Shown: positions 5,114-11,944, numbered from the stretch's first letter. The stretch is DNA of 18,908 bases from Mageeibacillus sp. UBA1255 (GCA_002308795.1 DBVV01000137.1:947-19854); one strand, 5' to 3'. Notes: a model not told the origin generated them from the letters alone. Program-made: numbers and translations.

Positions 5114-7138
5114 TCAAGGTGCAAACCCTATCGCGTGTTTCTTCGGTGCGGCGCTTAAAGCCGGGACTTCTATATCTGCGGCTTCCAGCGAGACCAGCAT
5201 ACTGTCGGTCACTTTATCAGGGTCAATTGACAGAATGCGCGCTGCCTGGTTCATCTTGGATAATTCAATCACGTTGCGGACGTAGCGGCCGTTGCCGAAA
5301 TCGGGCTGCTGTCTTGCTGTTTCGAACAACGGAAGCAGCTTTGTGATCGCCCCATCGGTGAGAGTGACGCCCTTTTCTTTACCGATTGCCCGTGCGATCT
5401 CGCACAGCTCGGCGGCGTCGTAATCGGCGAAAGGCACGTGGAACGCGATGCGGGAACGCAGACCGGGATTCTTGTCCAGGAAGCCACGCATCTCGTCTGG
5501 ATAGCCGGCGAAAATGACTACCAGATCATCGCGATGGTTTTCCATCTCTTGCACGATTGTGTTGATCGCCTCATCACCGAAGGAACCACCCCGGTCGTCG
5601 ACCAGCGAGTATGCCTCGTCGATGAACAGCACCCCGCCCATTGCCGCTTTGAATTTGTCTTTAACTATCTTAGCGGTCCAGCCCACGTATTTGCCCACCA
5701 GATCGCCGCGGCCAACCTCCACGAGCTGCCCTTTGGAGAGCAGGCCGTTCTCTTTCATAATACGGGCGAAAAGCCGCGCCACCGTCGTCTTGGCCGTTCC
5801 CGGATTGCCGCTGAACACCATGTGCATCGCAGGCCTGTCTGCCTTTAATCCACGGTCTTTATATACCCTTTGCATCTTGAAATAGCTGAGCGCCTTATCA
5901 ATAACGCTTTTCGCATCGTGGAGACCAATCATAGCCTCAAGCTCGTCTATCGCGCTGCCCCTTTTTACTTCTTTTATCGCTTCTTTTCTGCATACCTGAA
6001 CGTCTTTGTACTGGGGATAAACCGTCGTTTTTATCTTATCGTTGTACCATTCGTCGAACATAACGTGAAGTTCGTCGGGATAGTACTGCTTACCGTCTTC
6101 GAGCCGTGAAAGCAGTCGCTTGTCAGAACGCAGATGATTGTCGCGGCAGAGCATTTTCAGGTAACCTGTCGCCTGGGCCGTATCGGCGAGATCTTCGCGG
6201 ATCGTCACCATACCGACCGGACCGAGGTTGTCAATGAACTGTTTTTTTACTCTTTCGCACGAACGCGGCAGGCAGAACACGGTCAATACACGGTTTCGGT
6301 ACTTGACCATCGTCTCGCAAAGCGCGGATATCGTGTCAATATTATTGCCGGCGTAATCGCTGTCTTCTGAATCGTCGTTCGCCATATAACGAACCACGAC
6401 CGCGCCGTCAATGCAGCTCTGGTAAAGCTCATCGTACGTATTGCGTCTAACCTCTTCGTTCGGGCCGAAATCCACAAAACAATACCGGAGATTGCGCAGT
6501 CTGCCGTTATTGTAAAGCCCCTGAAGCAGCGTTCTATATAACGATTTGCGTGACTCGCGGTTATCTGCTTCAACAAAATAGTGGACTGGATGGCCGAACA
6601 CTTTCGCATTTGTTTTACCGGCGTAAATGCGGTCAAGCTCTGGCACCAGCGTCTGAGTTGCCAGCATTTTTTCTGCATTCTTATAAAGTATTGACATGCC
6701 GCAGTCAGGATCCAGCATTTTTTCACCAAAATCGATGCCGGATCTCGAACCGTATGAAATATTACAAATATTAAAATGTGCAAGTACGTCTTCGTCATTT
6801 TCTATAAAACCGTTACGTTCTGCAGTACGGAGCAGCCTGCTCAGTTCTAAGAGTGTGGTCTCATCTTGCATGTAATCTGTTGCCTTTATGTGCAGTTTAT
6901 CAAGCAGATTGTTAACTACAAATGCCGGTTTGCTGTCGTGTAAAGTCGATATCAGGCCGCAGGTGATATCGCAGTCGCCAATATCTGACACAAATGCCCA
7001 GGTCGCATCATTCTTGCGGTTGAATGTGTCGATGCCCGCTGCAATCTGACGCGTGCGTTCTGTTCTGACACGCGCGCTGTTATTTTCTTCGATCCATTTT
7101 GAATCATCCAGCATAGCTATCACTTTGTAAAATTGCAT
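5114..7138 (-). CDS. AAA+ ATPase of the CbxX/CfqX (SpoVK/EccA-like) type, 674 aa
   Basis: Residues 395-660 form a complete CbxX/CfqX-type AAA+ domain: GLHDAK entry, Walker A GNPGTAKTT (444-452), VGKYVGWTA (481-489, the pore-loop region), Walker B GGVLFIDEAYSL (501-512), GYPDEM sensor-1 region (545-550), arginine finger GLRSR (559-563) and GNGRYVRN sensor-2 region (615-622). Family members are hexameric motors: CbbX remodels Rubisco, and EccA-type members work with type VII secretion. The N-terminal 390 residues are unusual; residues 180-300 may hold a degenerate AAA fold (VHYFVEADNRES, then VLTVFCLPRS) without Walker motifs. The ATG at 7138 has AAGGGGG about 8 nt upstream. It is a single-gene unit behind the type B riboswitch at 7261-7343. 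No T7SS or Rubisco genes are nearby, so its substrate is unknown. Confidence 0.85.
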   Translation of the reverse strand: MQFYKVIAMLDDSKWIEENNSARVRTERTRQIAAGIDTFNRKNDATWAFVSDIGDCDITCGLISTLHDSKPAFVVNNLLDKLHIKATDYMQDETTLLELSRLLRTAERNGFIENDEDVLAHFNICNISYGSRSGIDFGEKMLDPDCGMSILYKNAEKMLATQTLVPELDRIYAGKTNAKVFGHPVHYFVEADNRESRKSLYRTLLQGLYNNGRLRNLRYCFVDFGPNEEVRRNTYDELYQSCIDGAVVVRYMANDDSEDSDYAGNNIDTISALCETMVKYRNRVLTVFCLPRSCERVKKQFIDNLGPVGMVTIREDLADTAQATGYLKMLCRDNHLRSDKRLLSRLEDGKQYYPDELHVMFDEWYNDKIKTTVYPQYKDVQVCRKEAIKEVKRGSAIDELEAMIGLHDAKSVIDKALSYFKMQRVYKDRGLKADRPAMHMVFSGNPGTAKTTVARLFARIMKENGLLSKGQLVEVGRGDLVGKYVGWTAKIVKDKFKAAMGGVLFIDEAYSLVDDRGGSFGDEAINTIVQEMENHRDDLVVIFAGYPDEMRGFLDKNPGLRSRIAFHVPFADYDAAELCEIARAIGKEKGVTLTDGAITKLLPLFETARQQPDFGNGRYVRNVIELSKMNQAARILSIDPDKVTDSMLVSLEAADIEVPALSAAPKKHAIGFAP

Positions 7139-7203
7139 TTTACGACCCCCTTAAAGCATATCGGCACACATAAAATCGAATGGTTTTGCCCGGCGGGAGA
7201 CAA

Positions 7204-7232
7204 CAAAAAAGTCCCCGCTTTTGGGCGGAGAC
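7204..7232 (-). terminator. Riboswitch-linked intrinsic terminator (type B copy 1)
   Basis: Minus-strand GTCTCCGC (7232-7225) pairs with GCGGGGAC (7218-7211) over 8 bp with one U-G pair, followed by six T. It lies between the aptamer and the AAA+ ATPase gene. GGCG just after P1 could pair with CGCC in the terminator's 5' arm, a possible antiterminator. Confidence 0.85.
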
Positions 7233-7260
7233 ATTGAACAATTTTGATGATTGCCTTCGC

Positions 7261-7343
7261 CACATCTTGTTAGGTTACCACCTTACTTTCGCAGGTTGGC
7301 GCCGTTTCGACGAGCCTAACGCTCTCCACGGACTCCTGATGCG
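7261..7343 (-). promoter_or_regulatory. SAM-I/SAM-IV-clan riboswitch, type B copy 1 (upstream of AAA+ ATPase)
   Basis: The minus-strand aptamer runs from CGCATC to GATGTG (P1, 6 bp). It contains CCGTGGAGAGCGTTAGGCTCGT with P2 closed by CCGT/ACGG, then CGCCAACCTGC, a GAAA-capped P3, and GTAAGGTGGTAACCTAACAAGATG. The P2 loop GTTAGG pairs perfectly with CCTAAC (pseudoknot). Residues that contact SAM in SAM-I are present: AAC of CAACC, UG of GGUG, and the AUC/GAU top of P1. P4 is missing. An upstream hairpin GTCCC/GGGAC (7343-7358) precedes P1. A terminator follows, so this should be a transcriptional switch. A type B riboswitch in front of an AAA+ ATPase has no obvious methionine-pathway explanation. 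Confidence 0.75.
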
Positions 7344-7364
7344 TCCCATCTCAGGGACAAGCGT

Positions 7365-7393
7365 ATTGTGCCACAAAAAGGGCGAAAAGTCAA
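7365..7393 (-). promoter_or_regulatory. Promoter of type B module 1
   Basis: TTGACT (7393-7388), a 17-bp spacer and CACAAT (7370-7365) on the minus strand. The -35 element starts immediately after the TAG stop of the 186-aa gene, and that stop lies in sequence shared with module A1. Confidence 0.7.
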
Positions 7394-7954
7394 CTAACTT
7401 TGGAACATTTCGTATTTATTTACTTCCGCAGCAATTCCGCTTCCGGGCCAATTGTAATCCGGATAATTTTGCGGGAATAATATACCCATCTCAGGCTTCT
7501 GGAGGTATCCGCCGTGGTTTATGACGTATTCGATAGCATAAACATATTCGCTGACAAATCCCTGCTCTTCAATGCCTGCCATCATCGGGCAGACAATGTC
7601 TGCGATCTGCCATAACAGTTTATAAATCAGTTCCGCCTTATCTCTTGTCACACCATATTGTTTGACGCGCTCAAATACTTCTTCGGGTGTTTCAGCCCAG
7701 TGTTTGAAGAAAGATTTATAGTATGTTGTCAAAGCGAGTTTCCGGTATTGACCGTCATTGCCCTTGTATACAAGACACGAAAAACGTTCTAATATGGAAG
7801 CAGCTGCAATCATATAATTCTTTTGTTCGGCACTGTCAGGTTCACTGATAAGGCATTTCAGAATGAATGACGCGAAATCCGATTCTCGTATATGTAGTTC
7901 TTCTTCAATATACTTGAGCCTTGTAGGAATCTGTTTTGGATGTAAATTGCTCAC
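7394..7954 (-). CDS. Hypothetical protein, 186 aa
   Basis: I do not recognise this family. It is a mostly helical soluble protein: residues 10-60 are rich in E/L/I, a middle helix carries YYKSFFKHWAETPEEVFERV, and a hydrophobic stretch AELIYKLLWQIADIVCPMMAGI lies around residues 107-128. The tail is Pro/Tyr/Asn-rich (NYPDYNWPGSG). Translation is assigned to GTG 7954, since the upstream frame closes at a TGA after about nine codons and no ATG is available; its ribosome binding site is weak (AAGG about 16 nt away). It is the last gene of the five-gene operon. Its last codons (AGT TAG) fall within sequence duplicated upstream of module A1, suggesting the original 3' end was replaced when the module arrived. 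Confidence 0.65.
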   Translation of the reverse strand: MSNLHPKQIPTRLKYIEEELHIRESDFASFILKCLISEPDSAEQKNYMIAAASILERFSCLVYKGNDGQYRKLALTTYYKSFFKHWAETPEEVFERVKQYGVTRDKAELIYKLLWQIADIVCPMMAGIEEQGFVSEYVYAIEYVINHGGYLQKPEMGILFPQNYPDYNWPGSGIAAEVNKYEMFQS

Positions 7955-7978
7955 TACGACACCGTAACCTTTTTTAGA

Positions 7979-8128
7979 TCAATAAACAGTTTCTTTGAGT
8001 TTAGCCCGCATAGCCTCCAAGCCGTTCTCGAAATTATCAAAAGCCTCCATTTCGAGATGAAGCGAATTGTCTGTCGGACAATTATTTGGCAGTGATGTTC
8101 GTACTGACAGTGCCCAGATTTCGTTCAT
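7979..8128 (-). CDS. Small hypothetical protein, 49 aa, possibly truncated
   Basis: ATG 8128 overlaps the stop of the upstream gene (ATGA), giving translational coupling, and GGGGGAAA lies 5-9 nt upstream. The product begins MNEIWALSVRTSLPNNCPTD and ends with the helix EAFDNFENGLEAMRAKLKETVY. The opening (I-W-A-L-S-V-R-T-S-L-P) and the following F-D-x-F-E-x-x-x-x-A-x-R-x-K-L-K helix look like the start of a longer clostridial family I recall as well over 100 aa, so this may be a truncated member that stops before its second half. The next 23 nt lead to the GTG of the 186-aa gene. Function unknown. Confidence 0.6.
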   Translation of the reverse strand: MNEIWALSVRTSLPNNCPTDNSLHLEMEAFDNFENGLEAMRAKLKETVY

Positions 8129-8748
8129 AATGTTTCCCCCTTAGTGTCTGTATTTCGTTCGCTTAAAAGCGAATTGATCATATTGTAATTACGCAGTTGC
8201 CGCGCGCTTAGATCATCCGTTGACCTTCGCTCTGCCTGGCATACGTGCACGTGACGATGCGCCACGAACAGGTCGAATTTTTCGTTGACGTAGCAGTTAA
8301 GATCATAGCAGTAGTAAGATTCGTCCGTGAAATTGGAACGCTCATTAATATGCGGCGTATTAGCAATGTAATAGAGCAATTTCGGATCGTTTGCACAACT
8401 AACCACATCCCCTGCTTCGAACAACACTGGCAGATTGCATATTTCATAAAACGGATACTCCGGCAGCAGATCATTCTCTTTTTTAAATAGTTTATTATAT
8501 AAATCTTCCGCTGTCTTACCTATATAGCCGTCTCTTTTGAGATCCGAAATCGAAGCATCAAGCAATTCTTTCTCATTACTGGTTTCTGCCTCTGAGCGGA
8601 GTTCAGAAAGCAACTCGATTTGCTTCTCGCACGGACGATTGCCAACTAATTCCGACAGGATGAGCGTTGCACGCTGCATGATCGAAAGCTTGATCGGATG
8701 CTGTTTAAGGTAGTCTCTCATCGTTTTGGAAGGGATAAGGCTTATCAT
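8125..8748 (-). CDS. Hypothetical protein, 207 aa
   Basis: I do not recognise this family. The start chosen is ATG 8748, which overlaps the TGA of the CPCC gene (ATGA), the standard sign of coupled translation; a longer version starting at 8805 would overlap that gene by 61 nt. The N-terminus (MISLIPSKTMRDYLKQHPIK) is followed by a helical region. The second half has NLPVLFEAGDVVSC, then TDESYYCYDL and an HRHVHVCQAERRSTDDL segment. That His/Cys-rich segment could bind metal, but the spacing matches no finger I know. No signal peptide or membrane segment. Third gene of the type B copy 2 operon. Confidence 0.72.
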   Translation of the reverse strand: MISLIPSKTMRDYLKQHPIKLSIMQRATLILSELVGNRPCEKQIELLSELRSEAETSNEKELLDASISDLKRDGYIGKTAEDLYNKLFKKENDLLPEYPFYEICNLPVLFEAGDVVSCANDPKLLYYIANTPHINERSNFTDESYYCYDLNCYVNEKFDLFVAHRHVHVCQAERRSTDDLSARQLRNYNMINSLLSERNTDTKGETL

Positions 8749-9437
8749 TGGACGTTTGTCTCCAAATGTAATGATTTCGGGCTGATACAGGGAGTGGTGA
8801 ACCAACGGTAGTTCATATCAGAGTTTTTTATTTTCAGGTAATTTTCGCGGTAGGAGCGAATAGTGAAATCACCGTTAGGTCCCGTTTCTTCGTCTTCATC
8901 GTCGGTACCGTCGTCTTCCCAACCGCACTGAACGCAGATGTCATACATACCCCTGTACATCAAGGTGCGTCGCTGGCATACCGGACAATGGTACAAATAT
9001 CTTTTGAGCGGCAGCACAAACACATCATTGATTCGTTCGCGCTCGGGCAGTAATTCAAGCAGCGCGAGCTGGCCGTCGATAATGTCAATGCATATCTCGC
9101 CTTCGGAATAAATGAACATATTGCCGCTGTCAGCCTCGAAACGGATGAGGTCAATTTCGTTGCCGTTGATGCCATGTCCCGTCGCGATGAAACGATTTAT
9201 AAATTTACGAGCCGCGCGTGCGTCATCGCCTGTAAAAACGTGGTAGAAGAGCGTCTGCTCATCTTTTTCCAGATGCGGATCTGCCAGCGAAAACCGATAG
9301 TCACCATCGGTAAAGCGGCAAACGAGCGCCATCTTGCTGCCATCGTCACTGGCGTGCAGATCTGAAGTGATAGCCACCGGATACCTGGCTGCAAGTTCTT
9401 CGTCTGTAATCTCGAACGTACCGTCCCACCATGCCAT
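8745..9437 (-). CDS. CPCC zinc-ribbon-like protein, 230 aa
   Basis: Residues 148-200 carry a CPCC (cysteine-rich) domain: CPVC (151-154) and CVQC (168-171) are expected to bind one zinc, followed by the characteristic GWEDDGTDDEDEETGPNG and a final helix ending in RENY. CPCC domains are typically small and occur in bacterial immunity-type and unknown clusters. Residues 1-145 form a separate unknown domain rich in beta strands (YRFSLADPH, MFIYSEGEICIDIIDG). The ATG at 9437 has AAAGGGG about 9 nt upstream. It lies 47 nt after the preceding gene and overlaps the next by 4 nt. The biochemical role is unknown; only the zinc-ribbon call is well supported. Confidence 0.78.
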   Translation of the reverse strand: MAWWDGTFEITDEELAARYPVAITSDLHASDDGSKMALVCRFTDGDYRFSLADPHLEKDEQTLFYHVFTGDDARAARKFINRFIATGHGINGNEIDLIRFEADSGNMFIYSEGEICIDIIDGQLALLELLPERERINDVFVLPLKRYLYHCPVCQRRTLMYRGMYDICVQCGWEDDGTDDEDEETGPNGDFTIRSYRENYLKIKNSDMNYRWFTTPCISPKSLHLETNVQ

Positions 9438-9484
9438 ATTAATTGTCCCCTTTCTGATAATTTAATTCAGTTTATGCGCAACCG

Positions 9485-9898
9485 TCAGAATTCTTCGTAC
9501 TGGAAGAACTGCACCCTGTAGACCCCCTCGTGGTCGATAAGGCCGCAATAATCCCATTGTCCCAGGCTGTCTTCGACGCTGTACAGCGGTAGTCCCTTCG
9601 AACCTAAGTACGCCGGGAAGCTGCCTTGCCCGGTGGCATCGAACGGAGCTGTGTCAACCGAAATATCTTGACACCATGCCGAGTATTCGGAGCAGGACCA
9701 CTGGCAGATCTCGATCTCGAGCCCGTCGTCAAGGGTCCAGATGCTGAGAAATTCGATGAACGTACCGTCTTCATCGAAGTACGGTTTTTCGATCAAGCTG
9801 CGGGTGCTGACCACGTGTGCCCTCAGCCCGTCCATCAGGAAGCCGCTTATTTTTGTGTACTTGTTCGTTCTCGTGTCGCTCGTTCTGGCGTCGCTCAT
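9485..9898 (-). CDS. Hypothetical protein, 137 aa, first gene of riboswitch operon
   Basis: I do not recognise this family. ATG 9898 (MSDARTSDTRTNKYTKISGF) has GGGGG about 7 nt upstream; a longer frame starting at 9979 would begin inside the riboswitch and is rejected. The product is small, acidic and rich in Trp, Tyr and Phe. It has repeated beta-type segments (FIEFLSIWTLDDGLEIEIC, then GLPLYSVEDSLGQWDYCGLIDHEGVYRVQFF), suggesting a compact beta sandwich. The alternation of acidic and aromatic residues resembles small immunity-type proteins, but this is only a resemblance. It is the first gene after the type B copy 2 riboswitch and terminator and heads five co-directional genes. Confidence 0.72.
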   Translation of the reverse strand: MSDARTSDTRTNKYTKISGFLMDGLRAHVVSTRSLIEKPYFDEDGTFIEFLSIWTLDDGLEIEICQWSCSEYSAWCQDISVDTAPFDATGQGSFPAYLGSKGLPLYSVEDSLGQWDYCGLIDHEGVYRVQFFQYEEF

Positions 9899-9912
9899 CT
9901 TGTACCCCCTTT

Positions 9913-9947
9913 GAAAAATTAAAAGGTCCCCGTTTCTGGCGGAGACC
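9913..9947 (-). terminator. Riboswitch-linked intrinsic terminator (type B copy 2)
   Basis: GGTCTCCG (9947-9940) pairs with CGGGGACC (9932-9925) over 8 bp, followed by TTTTAATTTTT on the minus strand. The stem is nearly identical to that of copy 1 but the loop differs (CCAGAAA versus CCAAAA). Confidence 0.85.
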
Positions 9948-9974
9948 TCTGACAGTTGTTGTGATTGCCTTCGC

Positions 9975-10069
9975 CACATCTTATCAGGTTACCACCTTAC
10001 CTGATGCTTGATCCAGGCAGGTTGGCGCCGCTTCAACGAGCCTAACACTCTCCACGGTCTCTTGATGCG
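9975..10069 (-). promoter_or_regulatory. SAM-I/SAM-IV-clan riboswitch, type B copy 2 (heads five-gene operon)
   Basis: The 95-nt RNA runs from CGCATC to GATGTG. Its CATCAAGAG is identical to the P1/J1-2 sequence of the classic SAM-I aptamer, and CCAACCTGC and AAGGTGG keep the SAM-contacting CAACC and GGUG. P3 is longer than in copy 1, with an added stem around CCTGGAT/ATCAGG. The pseudoknot is P2 loop GTTAGG with CCTGAT, using G-U pairs where copy 1 has Watson-Crick pairs, so the structure is conserved while the sequence drifts. P4 is absent. Hairpin GTCCC/GGGAC (10069-10084) precedes it and a terminator follows. Probably a transcriptional switch for genes 9898 down to 7394. Confidence 0.78.
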
Positions 10070-10090
10070 TCCCATCTCAGGGACAAGCGT

Positions 10091-10119
10091 ATTGTGCCAC
10101 AAAAAGGGCGAAAAGTCAA
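10091..10119 (-). promoter_or_regulatory. Promoter of type B module 2
   Basis: TTGACT (10119-10114), 17-bp spacer, CACAAT (10096-10091) on the minus strand. The spacer is identical to that of module B1. Confidence 0.7.
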
Positions 10120-10148
10120 CTATTTTGAGTCCTGTTTGATAATCATTT

Positions 10149-10184
10149 ACGGGCGAAATCAATAATTTCACTGATTTCGCCCGT
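10149..10184. repeat. 13-bp perfect inverted repeat
   Basis: ACGGGCGAAATCA (10149-10161) and TGATTTCGCCCGT (10172-10184) form a perfect 13-bp stem with a 10-nt A/T-rich loop. No U-run follows on either strand, though the position downstream of prfC and upstream of module B2 suits transcript-end stabilisation or weak termination. Confidence 0.75.
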
Positions 10185-10210
10185 ACGAACAAGGTATTTC
10201 GACCACTTTC

Positions 10211-10339
10211 CATGCGCCGTCAGGCGCAATTCATGACGCGAAGCGTCAATTCACGTCGCGTTAGCGACAATTCATGCGCCGACAGGTGCAAATCATGCCC
10301 GCCAGGGCAACTTTCCACTTGCAACTTGCAACTTACAAC
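10211..10339. repeat. Array of five mini-hairpins at 20-21 nt spacing plus a GCAACTT repeat
   Basis: Five units each have the form (A)TTCA or ATCA followed by a short hairpin: TGCGCC/GGCGCA (10213-10228), TGACGC/GCGTCA (10234-10248), GTCGC/GCGAC (10255-10268), TGCGCC/GGTGCA (10275-10290) and TGCCC/GGGCA (10296-10309). Stem sequences differ from unit to unit, yet both arms change together, so pairing is kept. The array is followed by three to four imperfect copies of a 7-bp word, GCAACTT (10321-10339), next to the prfC stop codon. On the minus strand this is the 3' untranslated region of prfC. No gene lies in 10120-10339. Confidence 0.8.
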
Positions 10340-11944
10340 TTAAATCTTACAGTCTAGTAGCTTCAGCCGCTTATTCTTATCCATTGCCCACTCGATACCC
10401 CACTCATTCTCGAAGAGCAGGACCTTCGAGCCGTCGCGGTCGGTCGCCCGAAGCGTTGACGACGTGAGAGTCAGATTATGCGGATCGATCGACTGGTCTT
10501 CGATCCAGCGCGCGTAGTGATACGGCAGCTGCTGCATGCGGATCTCCACTCCGTACTCGCCTCTTAACCTGTGCTCGAGGACCTCGAACTGCAGCACGCC
10601 AACAGCGCCTATTATAAGCGTTTCTACGCCGATATCCATCTGCTTGAATACCTGGATAGCACCCTCCTCGGAAAGCTGCTCTATGCCCTTCTGGAACTGC
10701 TTGCGCTTCATCGCGTCGGCGTATTGGACGCGGGCAAAATGTTCGGACGGGAATACTGGCATTCCTTCGAATCTGAGGCTCTGGCTGTCAATGCTGAGCG
10801 TATCTCCTATCCCTAGTATCCCGGTGTCAAACAGGCCGATGATATCCCCGGCGTAAGCTTCGTCAACTATAGTCCGCTCCTGCGCCATAAACTGCGTAGG
10901 CTGCGTGAGCCTGAGCTTTCTGCCTGTTCTGGTGTGCCAGACTTCCATACCCTTTTCGAATTTTCCGGAGGTGATGCGCAAGAACGCGAGCCGGTCCCTG
11001 TGCGCCGGATTCATATTGGCCTGGATCTTGAAAATAAAGCCGGAAAAAGGCGTGGTGACCGGGTCAACGACGGTCTCGCCCGCAGCGATCGTTTCGTGCG
11101 GACAGGGAGCCATTTTTATAAAGTGTTCAAGGAAGGTTTTTACGCCGAAGTTTGTCATCGCGGATCCGAAGAATATCGGAGTCTGTCTGCCGCCGAGGAC
11201 CGCGTTCATGTCGAGATCCTCTCCCGCCATATCCAGGAGGCTGATCTCTTCCGTAAGCCTGTCGAAGTAGTAGCTGCCCAGGTGCTCCGAAAGCGACGGA
11301 TCGTCAAGGTCGCCGGTTATTGTCCGCGCCTGCTCCTGGCCGTGATTGCCCCCCTCGTACAGTTCGATCTGCCTCTCGCGTCTGTTATAAACGCCCTGAA
11401 AATCGCCGTCAGTACCGATAGGCCAGTTCATTGCATACGATTTGATGCCGAGAACGTCTTCAAGCTCCTGCATCAGGTCAAACGGGTTTTTCGCCGCACG
11501 GTCCATTTTATTGATGAACGTGAATATCGGTATGCCGCGCATCTTACATACGTGGAAAAGCTTGAGCGTCTGGGCCTCGACGCCTTTCGCTCCGTCTATC
11601 AGCATGACCGCGCTGTCCGCCGCCATCAGCGTGCGGTAGGTATCTTCCGAGAAGTCCTGGTGGCCAGGGGTGTCAAGTATATTTATGCAGTATCCGTCGT
11701 ATTCGAACTGCAGCACCGATGAAGTCACCGAGATGCCGCGCTGCTTTTCGATATCCATCCAGTCGGATACGGCGTGCTTCGTTGCCTTGCGCGCTTTTAC
11801 GGAACCGGCAAGCCTTATAGCTCCGCCGTACAGCAGCAGCTTTTCTGTCATCGTAGTTTTACCGGCGTCAGGGTGTGATATGATGGCGAACGTGCGTCTG
11901 CGCCCTACTTCTGATCCGATTTTTTCGTAAATTTCATCTGCCAT
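10340..11944 (-). CDS. prfC: Peptide chain release factor 3 (RF3), 534 aa
   Basis: RF3 is a ribosome-bound GTPase that removes RF1/RF2 after peptide release. The translational GTPase signatures are all present: G1 SHPDAGKTT (23-31), switch-2 G3 DTPGHQDF (91-98) and G4 NKMD (145-148). G1 carries the D-A-G-K form typical of RF3 rather than the V-D-H-G-K of EF-Tu/EF-G. Length matches the family (about 530 aa), and the C-terminal part keeps RF3 segments such as GAVGVLQFEVLEHRL. The start is set at ATG 11944 (MADEIYEKIG), with GAGG about 10 nt upstream; 22 extra codons upstream are not RF3-like. It is transcribed from its own promoter at 12058-12086. The 3' UTR carries the mini-hairpin array. Confidence 0.96.
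   Translation of the reverse strand: MADEIYEKIGSEVGRRRTFAIISHPDAGKTTMTEKLLLYGGAIRLAGSVKARKATKHAVSDWMDIEKQRGISVTSSVLQFEYDGYCINILDTPGHQDFSEDTYRTLMAADSAVMLIDGAKGVEAQTLKLFHVCKMRGIPIFTFINKMDRAAKNPFDLMQELEDVLGIKSYAMNWPIGTDGDFQGVYNRRERQIELYEGGNHGQEQARTITGDLDDPSLSEHLGSYYFDRLTEEISLLDMAGEDLDMNAVLGGRQTPIFFGSAMTNFGVKTFLEHFIKMAPCPHETIAAGETVVDPVTTPFSGFIFKIQANMNPAHRDRLAFLRITSGKFEKGMEVWHTRTGRKLRLTQPTQFMAQERTIVDEAYAGDIIGLFDTGILGIGDTLSIDSQSLRFEGMPVFPSEHFARVQYADAMKRKQFQKGIEQLSEEGAIQVFKQMDIGVETLIIGAVGVLQFEVLEHRLRGEYGVEIRMQQLPYHYARWIEDQSIDPHNLTLTSSTLRATDRDGSKVLLFENEWGIEWAMDKNKRLKLLDCKI

Noticed and set aside
7204..7393. T-box leader
   Set aside because: AAGGTGGTAACC resembles the T-box core TGGNACC, but it has an extra A. 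There is no Stem I specifier region, and the P1-P2-P3 and pseudoknot layout fits the SAM clan in all four copies.
7952..8128. Frameshift joining the 49-aa and 186-aa proteins into one gene
   Set aside because: The end of the 49-aa frame and the beginning of the 186-aa frame share no continuous domain that I can recognise, and the gap contains an in-frame TGA with sequence that reads as a normal gene boundary. Not fully excluded.
9899..9979. Extended 164-aa version of the 137-aa protein
   Set aside because: The extra 27 residues would be translated from the terminator and aptamer end; ATG 9898 has GGGGG in the right place.
10211..10310. CRISPR array or multiple terminators
   Set aside because: The repeat period is only 20-21 nt, stems differ, and no hairpin is followed by a U-run.
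10934..11722. Plus-strand open frame of 262 codons opposite prfC
   Set aside because: It lies entirely antisense to a clear RF3 gene, is rich in Arg/Val as mirror frames are, and has no ribosome binding site or recognisable domain.
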